A stretch of DNA of 64,000 nt from assembly GCA_014529385.2 (NCBI GenBank), contig CM043952.1, positions 52,509,119 through 52,573,118 of the forward strand. The letters run 5' to 3'. Source of the stretch: Adiantum capillus-veneris. Lineage: Eukaryota > Streptophyta > Polypodiopsida > Polypodiales > Pteridaceae. Shown piece after piece: positions 1-10,853 of this stretch; the stretch's first letter is position 1, and each line of letters opens with the position of its first letter. The notes beneath the pieces are model-generated. The model was not told the origin of the DNA. It did no database searches and was given only the letters and a program-made list of their open reading frames with translations. The position numbers and the translations under genes were made by a program.

Positions 1-160
1 AGTGTAGCACAAACAATCCTGCCTAGCCTTCATACGTAATAAGCTCTCTCTTCTTTTTTGTGGATCTACAGACCTTTGTTCCTCCTTGGGACGAGGTCTT
101 TTGATGTCACAAACAAAAATAGGTTTTGGTTTCCTTTTTTTGGTAGTAGATATTTCTATT

Positions 161-1175
161 TCAATGGGTTTGCTTAAGATCCCTTGATGCATCAAAATCT
201 TGTTTTGTATTATTGGCCACCATCGCTTCAAAAAGATCACCATAGAAGCATCTAGCATTCAAAACAAGCACTAAGAATTTATGGTTATTCCACATTGTTG
301 CATGCAATCCTTTCAAAAGAACTTCCATATCCATTAACAATTGATGCATAAATTCAATGCTTTCATGTTTGTAAGTGTCAAATGGATTTTTTCACGTCAA
401 AAGGGAGAGTTTTTAAATGATGCTAATCATTAGTGCATGACAAAAGTGATCATTCAAACCAAGTGCTACAAAAGAATCTTTGCATAATGTGCAACTTTTC
501 AATGGATCAATTTTCAAATGCATCCTCAGCTACCTTTGATGGCCAAGGAGTTTCCCCTCTTGTTTCTTAGGCCAACAACCGTCACAATGATGCCAATTTT
601 AATGCTATAAAATCTTTGCATCAAGGACATATGAAAAATTGGTAAGACGAAGGTTTTGGAGTCTAGTCTTCATAGGATTATGTAACCTTGACACGAATCG
701 AGCTACCTTGACCTCTTGAGTCATTCCTACTGGAGCATACTAACCAAGGGTAAAGAAATGTTGATAGTACAATTCTAGATCTTTGGTTTGTTAAGTACAC
801 TCAAGAAACTCATTCATATGATCTGAATGATAAGCTTTGTTCTGATGATTCTTCTTAAGCTGGATTTTAAGGTAATCCCAAGTTGCAGCATTGGGATCAA
901 CATTGTTTTCGGTGCAATGGTCTCTCCACCAATGCTTGGCTATCTTCTCTAGCTTGAACTTAGCAATAATAGTCTTATTTGTTATAGACAAATGAGCCAA
1001 ATCAAAGTAGTCATCCATGCACTCAATCCAATCTTCAAGAACCTTGCCTACATCTTTGCCTTCCTCACTAAAATTTTTAGGTTGAGACTTTTGAATCATA
1101 GCATCGATGTCCCTATCAATGATGGTGTGCTGAGGAGAAATAGACCCATTTGCGTTAAGAGCAATGCATTTCCTA
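161..1175 (-). pseudogene. Decayed gag of LTR element E
   Basis: Gag is the structural capsid protein of LTR retrotransposons and assembles the cytoplasmic particle. The clearest part lies at 791-1099 on the minus strand, where the translation shows a retrotransposon-gag signature (KLEKIAKHWWRDHC followed by NAATWDYLKIQLKKN). Downstream, after a stop, matching pieces continue (YYQHF, then VARFVSRLHNPMKTRLQNLR). Codons upstream of 1099 (SISPQHTIIDRDIDAM) are also open, so the true start lies nearer 1175. Several stops make this a pseudogene. The 161-349 stretch is a less certain continuation. The rest of the element lies to the left of the window. Confidence 0.7.
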
Positions 1176-1214
1176 TAGGGGGCATGGTAACTTACTGCAC
1201 CATATCAACCAAGG

Positions 1215-2486
1215 TCACACTTAGTATAATATTCTAATCCTTTTAAGTCCTTTAAGTCAAATAGGAAAACGACGTAGAGAGAGAGAGATGATGGCTATAG
1301 AGTTTAGAGCTTCTAACTGTGCTTTAGAATCCATTAGGGGTTCTCAAAAGGATTCTTGCTTTTCCGTAAGAAAGCGGTGATAAGAGCTAGAGGTATTCAC
1401 CCACGAAAGCTTCCGGAGAGCGCGTATATTGTGAAACGAGAGAGAAAATAGTAAGCAAGTAGAGAGAGAATCTCCTTCTTCTTCTTGTTCTTCTTCTTCT
1501 CGAGAGAAGAGCTTATGGAGATGGTGATGAAGAGCTTACACCACTCCTTATAATAGATACGTATAGCCTTGCGGTAGTAGACGTGCACTGAAAATTGAGC
1601 ACTCTATGCCAATTTATAGGTTCTACAGCTGGTCAGAGTGATGCCCAAGCTACAGGTAGCACTAGTTTTCAGCCTAGAATAGCCTCCTACTTTTGGGAAA
1701 AGACTCCAGTCTTTTCTAAAAACATGGCACAACGTTTGGTGGTCAACTTTCCAACGGATAACTAAGCAGAATTGGCCAACTCAATAGTATCTGGCCAAGT
1801 AATGGAAATTGTGGCTAGACTATGCCGCATCGTGATGTCCCGACATAATTATGACTTTCTCGTACTACACGGAGGTATTTACAATATCGCTTTTTATAAA
1901 AATAATTTCCATAAAAATCCCATCTGGTCTCCTTTTTGCTCCGGGTGATCATTTTTAAATCCGACGGAGACTAAAATTAATATTTTATATTTAGGTCATC
2001 ATAAAAAGCACATTGCTTTTCAAGAATGCTGAAAAGCACAAAAAACTAAAATAGCGTAAAAAGTACAAAAAAAAAAATGTTTTAAAATTGAACCACGGGA
2101 TTTCCTTGTCCCACCGGAACAAGAAAGCGGATTCGCTTTTCACTAAAAAGCACTAAAAATCATGAAAAGCTATAAAAAGCGTCAAAAGCAAAAATATATT
2201 TTTACAAAATTGCACCATAGCTTCCTTGGAACACGTAGATTAAGGATCTAACCCTGCTTTTTGCCAAAAAGGACCTAAAAGCATGAAAAGGCTAAAAATA
2301 GCGGATTTTTCCAAAACTAAACCGAATGTCCGTCTAAATTATTGGAACATGGAAACGATCTTGCTTTTTACTTGAAAACCTTCCAATGCTGTCAAACAAG
2401 CATCTTAAATCAAAATTTGATAAAAATGGATATTAAAAGCTATTTTTCTTATTTTTAAAAGAGACCCAAAAATTGGGGATCTTACA
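1215..2486 (-). repeat. Probable 5' LTR of element E
   Basis: Read on the minus strand, this stretch begins TGTAAGATCCCC at 2486, carries a TATA-like CTATAAATT near 1611-1619, and lies directly upstream of the gag remnant. That is the expected order for a 5' LTR. The second LTR is outside the window, so the boundaries rest on position and the TG start only. The 3' edge near 1215 is approximate and I found no clear primer-binding site. The 1990-2470 part is rich in AAAAGC-type words. Short open frames inside it are treated as chance. Confidence 0.5.
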
Positions 2487-3116
2487 GTAAGACACGTAAA
2501 CACCTTAACATTTCCTTTCAACTCCTTCTCATTATCTACCTTGAACTTCACAACTGCCATAACAGTCTACCTACACATGACTTGAGAGTTTACATTAAAG
2601 CCATCCCCATCCACTAACTTTAATGCTACAAAGATTGTCATTGTCCTTTGAAATTTCATTCTCACCGTCTACTTAATTCTACCATTGTTTATAGTAGCAA
2701 TTTTTTTTTCGTCTATGCAAAGTGCATGTCCACAAGTGGGGGTTGCAAGTAGAGGTTGTAGTGTATGTTTTCTGCATGTTTACATGGAGTTGCCAAGGAT
2801 AGGGCAGATTGCATTGATATGTGATGTCCCTTGTTCATTTACGCCACAAGGGCCATCTCCACCATTGAAAAGTTATCATTACCTTGTCTCACTGTTTTCT
2901 AATTTTGTCCATGGTAGTATACGTGTTCCTTTCATGGAGATGTTTATCATGTACTTCACCACCAATGTTTACACGTATTTTTCAAGGTTACATGCACATA
3001 TGGATTTATGTGTTCAGAGTAGGTTGTCTCTACATCATTTTTCATAATTGCATCTGGCCCATCGAGATGCATGTTTAAACACTCAAGTTCAATCTTTTAT
3101 TCTAACCAAAATTCGT

Positions 3117-3328
3117 GGAGATTGCCATAATGACTTGCACCCCAAGCTAGCTCTCCATTGAAAAAACTCATTATAATGCCAACACTAGCAAAAGGCACAT
3201 TAAGGGAAAGGACACTCTTATGATCAATATTAACTAGAGATTGCCATAATGATCCGCATTCCAAGCCATTTCACCGTTGAGAAAACTATCACCATAATGC
3301 TAGCACACATTAAGGGAAATGACACTTT
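3117..3328. repeat. Diverged direct duplication, period about 120 bp
   Basis: A block starting GAGATTGCCATAATGA at 3117 is repeated from 3237. Both copies end in a CACATTAAGGGAAA-GACAC tail. The copies differ at many positions and by small indels, so the duplication is old. Confidence 0.7.
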
Positions 3329-3679
3329 TGTAATGAAGCAAAACTTGGCCCTTGACCCTCCTTCTCTCCCCCCCTTCCACAAGGCTAGCACCGGCAGAAG
3401 TCAAGGCTCATTCATTTTACTTTCACGAGTAGGGGCTTGCATATTGTTGCCACATTTTGTGGCTGGTCCTATTGCTATATTTAGTGCCTAATTGCTGGTT
3501 GTCCAAATTTGAGATTGCCACCACTTTTGATCCTCTTTGAACAACGTTGGGTAGCTTCAAGTAGACAACAAGGGAGACCTTAAACCATACAATAAATTTA
3601 CAATAGAGAAAATGACATCAAGATGCACAAAACTCTAGCAGAGGTATGATCACATCCAATCCCCATCCAATGCACCAGC

Positions 3680-3990
3680 ATAACACAACCCTAAGCTATC
3701 CAGTGACAATGTTGGTGCACTTTCGATATTTGAGAAGCCAAATACACACAAGTAAAAAAGAATTCCATGAAAAAAATACACACAAGCCAAATACACACAA
3801 GTAAAAAATAATTCCATGAAAAAAATGGAATTAATGCCTGTTCACTATGAGGAAACACTATTAGGAGCATATGGAAAAATCCAATGCCCCAACACAAGAC
3901 AACCAAAAGTTTTCCAGTCACAATTATGGTGCACTTTTGTTGTTTGAGAACCCAGATAAAAACAAGAAAAGAGGATTTCCATGCAAACAA
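3680..3990. repeat. Diverged direct duplication with internal short repeats
   Basis: The block around 3680-3775 (CAGTGACAATGTTGGTGCAC, then an AATTCCATG motif) recurs in altered form at 3890-3990. Within the first copy the unit CCAAATACACACAAGTAAAAAA is itself repeated, near 3738 and 3787. No coding potential is evident. Confidence 0.55.
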
Positions 3991-4191
3991 AAATGAGCTA
4001 GTGCTAAGTTGCCACAAGAGAAAGCATTACCGAAGAGCTCTTGTGCATGCATCCTTGCTATATAATATAACAGGTGGAGAAGCTACAAGCACTACATTAT
4101 CCATATAGTATACTATTATACATATCCACGAAGTGCTTATGGTATGCCCAAAAATTTCCTATACAGCCAAGATGAAAGAGTATGCACATTC

Positions 4192-4338
4192 ATGTTAGCA
4201 CCGGGATCATGTCTAGATAAACATTGATACCAATACATTCATGTTAGCACCAGGATCATGTCTAGATAAACATTGATACCAATACATTGATGTTAGCACC
4301 ATGATCATGTCTAGATAAACATTGATACCAATACACTG
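4192..4338. repeat. 49-bp tandem repeat, three copies
   Basis: Three head-to-tail copies start at 4192, 4241 and 4290, each with ATGTTAGCACC and a CATGTCTAGATAAACATTG core. The period is exactly 49 bp and the copies differ at only a few positions, so this is a young minisatellite. Confidence 0.9.
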
Positions 4339-5078
4339 CCTCATGATTCCCTTTATCTATCACAGGTCCTCCAAGATTAAAAAACACTGCAAGCAATTTA
4401 CGTATGCAAAGCTAGGTGCTTTGTGATGCAAGGACCATTTCAAGTATTCCATCCGCCAAATAGATTGAAGGTTCTATCCGTTGTCTTAAGCTGGCTGTAT
4501 GTGCAATCAATAATCCTCCCCTCTTAAATGTTGTCATCAAAGAGGGTAACATGCCGATGAAGAAGTGGCAACTCCAAACCAGCTGGCATTTCCTTTCATG
4601 ATTAGGGGAGCAAGGCATGGCATGAGTGGATCTCAATTGGATCCAAAAAAATATTCTTACTACAACAATGATGAAAAATTATTTGGCTTCTCATCTAGAA
4701 GCGGACTCGGCTCCTTTCACACTGATGCTTGTGCCTTAAACCACCTAGAGTAGAAGTTCTAGCTTGAGGGATAGAGATCATATCAGGATTAGCCTCTTGT
4801 CCTTTGTGAACACCAGCTACTCAAAGAAAACCATGACCAAGCCATGTGAAGGTAGCATGATCTTGGATCTATCTAATTGAGATCTTTGCTGGTATTTCAA
4901 TCTCATTGGGGACAATCAAACTAGAAATTCCATTTCTTGAGATGAGCATCTAACTTAGAATGATAGGTTTTAGCTTGATGTCACATTTGTGCATGTTACC
5001 AATCTAGTTGTGTGTTGCTTACTCAAACCAAACTAGCTGTAATGGCCATAATTTGTTGAAATCAGATCCAAAAGTGCT

Positions 5079-5387
5079 AAAACATAAGGATGTCTTACAG
5101 CTAGGGTGGGTGAAATCTAGTGATTGGAATGATGTGTGTGTGCGCGCACGTGCGCACACGTGTCTATGGAAAAACAATGTTACTCAAGAAACTTTGGTCC
5201 CAATATGGAAGCTTGGGCTTATAAACATGATCTCGAGTATGGAAAAGGTGATCAAAAGTTCATAAATAGAGCATTGCACTCAAGGAAAAAACTTGGATAC
5301 ATTTCCATTCAACCATAGCCCCATTTTATTATTAGCCTTTCACCATCACATTGCATGTGGGATTTTTTCCCTCTGCTCTCCTTCACT
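5079..5387 (-). repeat. Element D left (3') LTR
   Basis: Shares with 6593-6829 the words CATAAACATGATCT, GCATTGCACTCAAGGA-AAAACTTGGATACAT and TTACATTGCATGTGGGATT-type blocks. It ends on the right near CCTTCACTC, which reads as TGAAGG on the minus strand, consistent with an LTR start. Confidence 0.55.
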
Positions 5388-5408
5388 CTATCTTTGCACT
5401 TCCATGTA

Positions 5409-5700
5409 CTATATGCCCACTTTCCTAGTAGCATAGCTTGCACATGGTGCCCTAGATTCCTTTAGCCCAACAATGGCTAGCATGAATCTTGACATTTGTA
5501 TACATATATGGGGTTTTACATTATAAAATAGATTCCAGTCCTTGTAGCTTTTGCCCTTGTTGGTGCCTCCTCCTCCTCCTCTTCTTCTTTTTCTTCTCTT
5601 TGAATGAAAATTTACTCCTGTTGAGGGAAATCCCGAGAAAAATGTCCTAGTTGTCCACATCTGTGACAACAGTGGGGTGTTGCACCCTTCATAGAGAGTG
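5409..5700 (-). pseudogene. Gag remnant with degenerate zinc knuckle (element D)
   Basis: On the minus strand near 5640-5680 the translation reads CCHRCGQLGHFSRDF. This is a CCHC nucleocapsid knuckle with its last cysteine changed to phenylalanine. A basic and acidic low-complexity stretch follows, encoded by the CCTCCTCCT / TTCTTC-rich DNA at 5568-5600. Such knuckles bind the element's RNA. Frames are interrupted on both sides. Most of 5700-6590 has no other recognisable motif. Confidence 0.5.
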
Positions 5701-6577
5701 GTAAGCGAATGTTTGGGGCTGAGTGTGAAACATCATTCCAATATTTCCTACAAGGGTCGGTGGTCAATGCTCTTGAAAAAGGTGTGGTGTGTCTTTTAGG
5801 GGTGAGCTCGCTGCCACTGAGTGAGGAGGTGTAGGGTCTCTCTGAGGCTTCTCTTATGTGGCTTTGATTTCCTTAGCAGCACTAGATGGCTCCTTTGCAA
5901 AACGCACGTGCTGCAGCTCAACAATCCTTGCCTATGTGTTGCAAGCTTTGCAACATGTTAGTTCTATCTAAGGCAAACTTTCTTAACTAGCACTAATTTT
6001 TTTTTAAAGGAGGGGCTCACATGCAGGCAACCTTGAACATGTGTGTTAACACCGTAAGGTAGAGTAACCACCACATTTAGTAGTAATCAAATTTTTTTGA
6101 GTGGACTCTTCTCCTTTGAACCTTCAACAACAATGAAGTCCTCCTTAGCACCCCTCAAAATAGGTTGAGCAATCCATCCTTGTTGAAGCAAACTTGACAT
6201 AGAAATCAGTGACTTTGCAATAACAATAGCTTTTCCACTGCAAGTTCCTTATACATGCTCTAAAATAAATCACCTAGTTGAAGGAATCCAGGCCCATCCT
6301 TAGCACTTGCAATCCCAAACTCAGGGAACCAAAAGTGCAATAGCAAGAGACCATCAACAATAGGCAAACATGCAATGCTGGTGAGTTTTGCCTCGAGAGG
6401 AGATGGAGATTTTGAAGACGCAACAAAGAAATTCAAGCATAATCATTAAACTCTTTCCTAGAGTAGTAGAAGGATCAAACATAGGAGGGAAAATGGAACC
6501 CTGTGCATCCAAGGAAGAGGGCTCAAATGGGTGAAGTCCTATAATTTCTACTACTAGTCCTAGCTCAACCCACCTTG

Positions 6578-6591
6578 CTTTGATACCAAGT
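6578..6591 (-). other. Primer-binding site, tRNA-iMet type (element D)
   Basis: The minus strand reads TTGGTATCAAAGC. The usual plant site complementary to initiator tRNA-Met is TGGTATCAGAGC, so one base differs. The position next to the LTR is right. Confidence 0.6.
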
Positions 6592-6592
6592 T

Positions 6593-6829
6593 AAAACATA
6601 AAGATCCCTTAGACATAGGGTGGGTGCAATCTAGAGAAAATTAGGTCCCAAGCTCAAAGCTTGGGCTCATAAACATGATCTTGAGTATGGACAAGGTGAT
6701 CACAAGTTCATAAATAGGGCATTGCACTCAAGGAGAAAACTTGGATACATTGTCATTCAACCATACGCCCCTTTTATACTTGTCCTTGCAACATTACATT
6801 GCATGTGGGATTTCTACCCTTTGCGGTCC
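6593..6829 (-). repeat. Element D right (5') LTR
   Basis: Partner of 5079-5387. The sequence just left of it (6577-6592) reads on the minus strand as TTGGTATCAAAGC, a primer-binding site, so this copy is the 5' LTR of a minus-strand element. Confidence 0.55.
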
Positions 6830-7639
6830 TTTACTCTAGAAAAATTCATTCAGCTTGACACCAAAATAAAACACAAAAATTCAACAAAAAGGCATTAAAA
6901 TTGACCACATTCCCACTCTGACACTTACTCACAAAGGAGAGGTAACCAAGTTCTCTTTTGATGATTTCAGGAAGATGTTACTTTTAAACAAAGTACACAT
7001 ATGAGAATCCCTTTGGGATCAGGAGCAAAAGCATAAAATATATCATTGATAGACTATGAATGACAACTATTTTCTTGCAGCTCCGCTCCCATGCTAAGAA
7101 AGATGCTAGAAAAATGCACATCAAGTTGTTTGAAGCTTACATGATTAATGAACAGTAGTTAAGTCGTGGTAAAACAGGACAAGTTCAATGCTGAATGTAT
7201 GTCAAATGCGGTTAAAAAGGCCAAGAGATTCCTTAATGATGTTGAAAATGAGTATGCTTGAAGTGAGCACAGATAAAATATTATGATCTAGAACTGCAGT
7301 GCTTGAAGTGCTCTACCGGCCTGTCTTTACGGCTCGTCGATTGGAGCTATGATGAAGAAGTTATGGCAGTTCGAGGTTTGAGTCAATTGCAGATCCGTAC
7401 CGAATTGGGAAACTACAGCTGTGGTGACAGAAATGAAAAGAATGCACGGGCTTGAAGTGCTCACTTTGTGGAGCACGTCGATCTTTTCAGTTCAGTGATC
7501 GAAGTCCCGATTGCCAAGATATTGGCAGTTAAATATTCGTCGGGGGCCGGTTCCATACCGGTCCGGTATGCTCGGTTGGTGTCTCAGCTGTGAGTTTCTG
7601 TCTTTCGTCTAGGTTTTGGAATGCATGGAGCAATAATTT

Positions 7640-7985
7640 CTTTGAGGAGTATCACGTTCGAAATGTCGTCTCTTGGAATGCAATGATTGCGGGTTACACC
7701 TAACAGAAGTAGGGCTAGAAAGCTGGCTATTTTCAACAAATGCAAAGATGGATAACTCTCCAAAGGCAATCACTTAAACTTGCATCTAGCATGCTTGTGG
7801 CATGGTCCGCAACACTAAAATAGGCAAGACTCTCGATGACAATGTCGGGCGAGGGCGGCTGCAGAAAGATGTTATTAATGGCAATGCTTTAATCGGTATG
7901 TATTCCAAATGGGGAGGTGTCAAAATTGCCAAGTTCTTGGAATTGCCTTGGCCGATATGTATGCAAAATGTTTCCCTTTCAAGGG
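7640..7985 (+). pseudogene. Captured PPR-gene fragment in the A2 left LTR
   Basis: The plus-strand translation gives RNVVSWNAMIAGYT at 7656-7700. In a shifted frame it then gives an ITxTCIxHACG block and KDVINGNALIGMYSKWGG (7861-7920), and finally ALADMYAKC (7939-7965). These are hallmarks of plant PLS-class pentatricopeptide repeat proteins, which bind organellar RNA for editing and processing. Stops replace several residues (after GYT, and around the HACG block). No start, signal peptide or E/DYW domain is present, so this is a non-functional segment. The same fragment sits at the same place in the right LTR, so it was captured before the element's last transposition. Confidence 0.8.
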
Positions 7986-8429
7986 CCATAATATGGCCGA
8001 CCTTAAAGGGGCATGGTCGCCCGCCCAAGCCACTAAGGGCCGCCCAAAGGCAATCAAGCTCATGACCTTAAATAAAGTGGCCGCCCAAATTCAATAGGGG
8101 CCTAAGTGTGAAGCCAAGTAAGGAAAAGAAAGGTGAAGCCAGAGGCAGCGACGAGCAGAGCGTAGGGGGAAGAGGAAGACTTGCACCGGCCACAGGGGGC
8201 ATCGAGCGATGTCGGGCAAGAAGGGAAAAAGCTAGAACTTGCCAGCGCACATCATTTTGGTACCGATCCCAGAGGATTTGGTGTTGCTCGTCCCCGTTAG
8301 TTGCCACGTCATTGGGGCGACTCCCGCACCACGTGAATGATGCCCAGTGCCATTGCTAAGGGAGGGCACATGCTATTAATAGCGGGACACTTTTTGCATG
8401 CAAGGGTTGGGAAGAAAATGAGCAAGGGG

Positions 8430-8640
8430 GTAAGCAAGGGGGAGCTCTCTCTCTCAATCTCCAATCCAATCAAGGGCTAGTTCTCTCTCTCGTATTGAAG
8501 GGCGAGGAAAAGCTTGGCGAGAAGGCGAGTTCTCTCTCAATATCCAATCCAAGCAAGGCGAGTTCTCCCTCTCTATCAATCTCCAATCCAAGCAAGGCGA
8601 GCTCTCTCTCTTGATAGATCTCAGCAAAGCTTAAGCAAGG
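8430..8640 (+). repeat. Short tandem repeats in A2 LTR 3' part
   Basis: The unit TCCAATCCAAGCAAGG followed by CGAGYTCTCTCTCT recurs several times with variation, and again in the right LTR at 15720-15917. A1 inserted within one of these units. Confidence 0.75.
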
Positions 8641-8711
8641 GCTTTGCAACTAAGGCAACCAAGGAGACTCTTTCTCATCATCTTAGGCAAGGAGAGATCA
8701 ACAAGGGCTTG

Positions 8712-10834
8712 TGGGATTTAGTGGAAGGATTTCATCTGATTGCAGTGCCGGAATTTAGGGCCCGGATTAAAGAAATTCAAGTGGCTCAAGGGCTGAACTG
8801 ACAGGATTTTAAGAAGGTGTTGCAAGAGGAATATTTTCTGGAGGATTCTTAATGGGTGACCAGACAGAGTTTTGCGAAGTGGGTGCAGAAGAAGGGTAAA
8901 AATTTATCTGCACGAGAACTATTGCAAGAGTCTGAAAAGAAGTTTGATCAATTATCATCAGCAGAACAACGTTCCTTGAGGGATCAAAAGGTGGAATTGT
9001 TTATCCAAGCTGCTGATCCGCGACTACAAAAGAATTTGGTGCAATTATTGGAGGATCCCGCAGGAGAATTGGGATTGACATCAGATTGGAAAATAGTATC
9101 TGAAGATGTGAACATGATCGTAAAACGACAGAAGCGAGTTGATAAGAAAATCGTGAGCAAGGTACTAGACAATGATGAAGAAGAGACTAAAGAGAAGCCG
9201 GCCTTTGTAGTACCCAAAGTGGAGGGGCCTGTTCTTGACGACCTGGTTAAAGGTATTCAAGAACTAAATTTGAGTTTTAAAACTGTTAAATTTGAAGGGT
9301 TAGCTGCAAAGGTGTCTACTTCTAAACCTAAGCAGCAACAACACCATGTAAAAATTGGGATTGATGCATGTGGTGCGATAGTGAAGACCACAGGTTTGTG
9401 AGAGAGTGTAATGAGTTTGATGAAGCTTATAAGAAGAATGTGGTTTTCTAAAAAGACAAGAAGATTCATCTCAGGGCGACAAGGGAAATGCTCCGCTTGA
9501 ACTTTGGCAGAGGCGGAATGAAGAAGATAGTGGAGGAAATACAACATAATGTTGCCCTTGTGGAAGCAGCTACATATGGGCTGCAAGTTTGTGGTAAGGA
9601 AGATGATGATGGTATAGGTGCAAAGGGCCAGTTGTGGCCATATGCTCTAAAGACAGCAGAAACAGGTAAGGTAACATACGAGAAGTTATGACATGTGGGG
9701 AATTCAATTCGAGAAACCATTGGGTGGACCGATCCAGTGGATTCTCTTTAGGTATATGCTTATATTGCTAAAGCTCAAGCCAATGAAGCTATGGTGGAAG
9801 AGAAGCGGAAAAGAGATGAAGAGATGGCTAGGGTGTCAAAAAGGCCGACGAGATCCAACAATAAGAAAGAAGAAGTGCCAGCTCCTAAACCTGCTCCGGA
9901 GGTGGTTATAGAAGAGGCTCCGAAGGACAAGAAGCAAGGTAAGCCTAAAGGGCCCTCATATAAACTCAAGTCTGATATTGAATTGGCTACATATTTGAAG
10001 AAAGTTTTTGAGGAACGTATCCTAAATAGTAAAGTGGAGCTCACCTTGGGAGATATTCTTGGAATTGCAAAGCGCGAGTTCCACGAAGAGATCATCGACA
10101 TTATAAAAAGAAAGTGGCAAGTACCGAGTGATCAAGAGTCAGATCCAGTTAAAAGCCAAGTGGTTCATCACATTGAAGCAATTTTAGAAGACTATGAAGA
10201 GTATTTAGCAGATCTTGAAGAAGAAGATCCAAAGCCTGTGGTGGTTCCAAGCCCGATAGTATACCTGAGGTAAGAAACATGCATTTTAATGACAGTGAAG
10301 ATGAAGAAGTTATACCCAAGAGTCACTTTTCGAGGACTCATTGGGCAAGAGCAAAGAATTGGCGACATTGATGAGCCAATCTTAGCCCTCATAGACCATG
10401 GGTCAGAAATCAATCTCATGGCAAAGAATTTGCACCTAAAGGGGAAGTGGCTTATTGATGTAGATCACGGGTGGCGGATGCGAGCTGCCAACATGCTTCT
10501 TGGAGATCTTTACGGTGCATGCGTAAATGTTAAGGTAACTATTGGGGATGTCTATGATGAGCAAATTTTTTTTATATAGGAGCATTCCTCCTACCCATTG
10601 ATTCTGGGACAACCCTACATTACGCCTGTGCGGATGGAAACTAAGGTGCTAGATGATGGCTCGGCCTATGCTAGGATTCGAAGCCGAAATGGTAAGACAG
10701 CGGTTCAATTTCTAACTGTATGTGTTGATCATGCTAGAAACAAAGACAGTTTACGTGATCGCCCAATGCCAAAGATACGTAAGGAGTTTAAAGAACAAAG
10801 ATTTGCTCAGGATTTTCTTGGGGTGCCACTATAA
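8712..10834 (+). pseudogene. A2 gag-protease remnant
   Basis: Capsid sequence starts at 8715 (GFHLIAVPEFRARIKEIQ), directly after the LTR, and aligns with residues 83-105 of A1 Gag. The longest clean piece is 8856-9401. A worn zinc knuckle (CMWCDSEDH...EC) lies near 9365-9410 in another frame. The region at 9950-10115 keeps the YKLKSDIELATYLKKVFEER / IAKREFHEEIIDIIKRK block shared with A1. The protease keeps LIDHGSEINLM near 10387-10420 and LILGQPYI near 10600. The frame ends in GVPL and TAA at 10832, the same ending as A1. Internal stops include TAG near 10577. Confidence 0.85.
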
Positions 10835-10853
10835 AGCGGGACTATGGTGGTGC
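10810..10853 (+). promoter_or_regulatory. Predicted -1 ribosomal frameshift signal (A2)
   Basis: Slippery heptamer GGATTTT (10810-10816), in phase as G GAT TTT, with a 6-nt spacer CTTGGG. The stem is GTGCCACTA (10823-10831) with TGGTGGTGC (10845-10853), nine pairs including three wobbles. The 13-nt loop begins with the gag-pro stop TAA. The -1 frame is open across the site and continues into Pol. The geometry is identical to the A1 signal at 21524-21567. Confidence 0.7.

Larger units (their letters stand above)
2487..5078. other. Intergenic stretch without recognisable genes
   Basis: About 2.6 kb with only short open frames (120 codons or fewer) and no protein motif I recognise on either strand. 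It contains three local duplications listed separately. Base composition is AT-rich and ordinary for plant intergenic DNA. Confidence 0.6.
5079..6829 (-). mobile_element. Short decayed LTR element D
   Basis: Two direct repeats (about 5079-5387 and 6593-6829) flank a 1.2 kb interior. On the minus strand, TGGTATCAAAGC sits next to the right-hand repeat, one base from the usual initiator-Met tRNA primer site. That makes the right repeat the 5' LTR. The interior encodes a degenerate gag zinc knuckle near 5640-5680. No pol is seen, and the interior is too short for one. The short LTRs and interior fit a non-autonomous or deleted copy. LTR ends are approximate because the copies have diverged. Confidence 0.6.
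7071..8711 (+). repeat. A2 left LTR
   Basis: Matches the right LTR from GCAGCTCC(G/C)CTCCCATGCTAAGAAAG onward for about 1.6 kb. The first bases are worn (TTTCTTGCAG against TGTCGTGCAG on the right). The copy ends near CTTGT at 8711, after which capsid codons begin. The LTR contains a captured PPR fragment and a run of CTCTCT-containing short repeats. Confidence 0.8.

Noticed and set aside
2685-3047. 120-codon plus-strand frame
   Set aside because: No motif, ordinary composition and a poor start context; within chance for AT-rich DNA of this length.
4192-4338. Possible CRISPR-like array
   Set aside because: Three contiguous 49-bp copies with no spacers; a plain tandem repeat.
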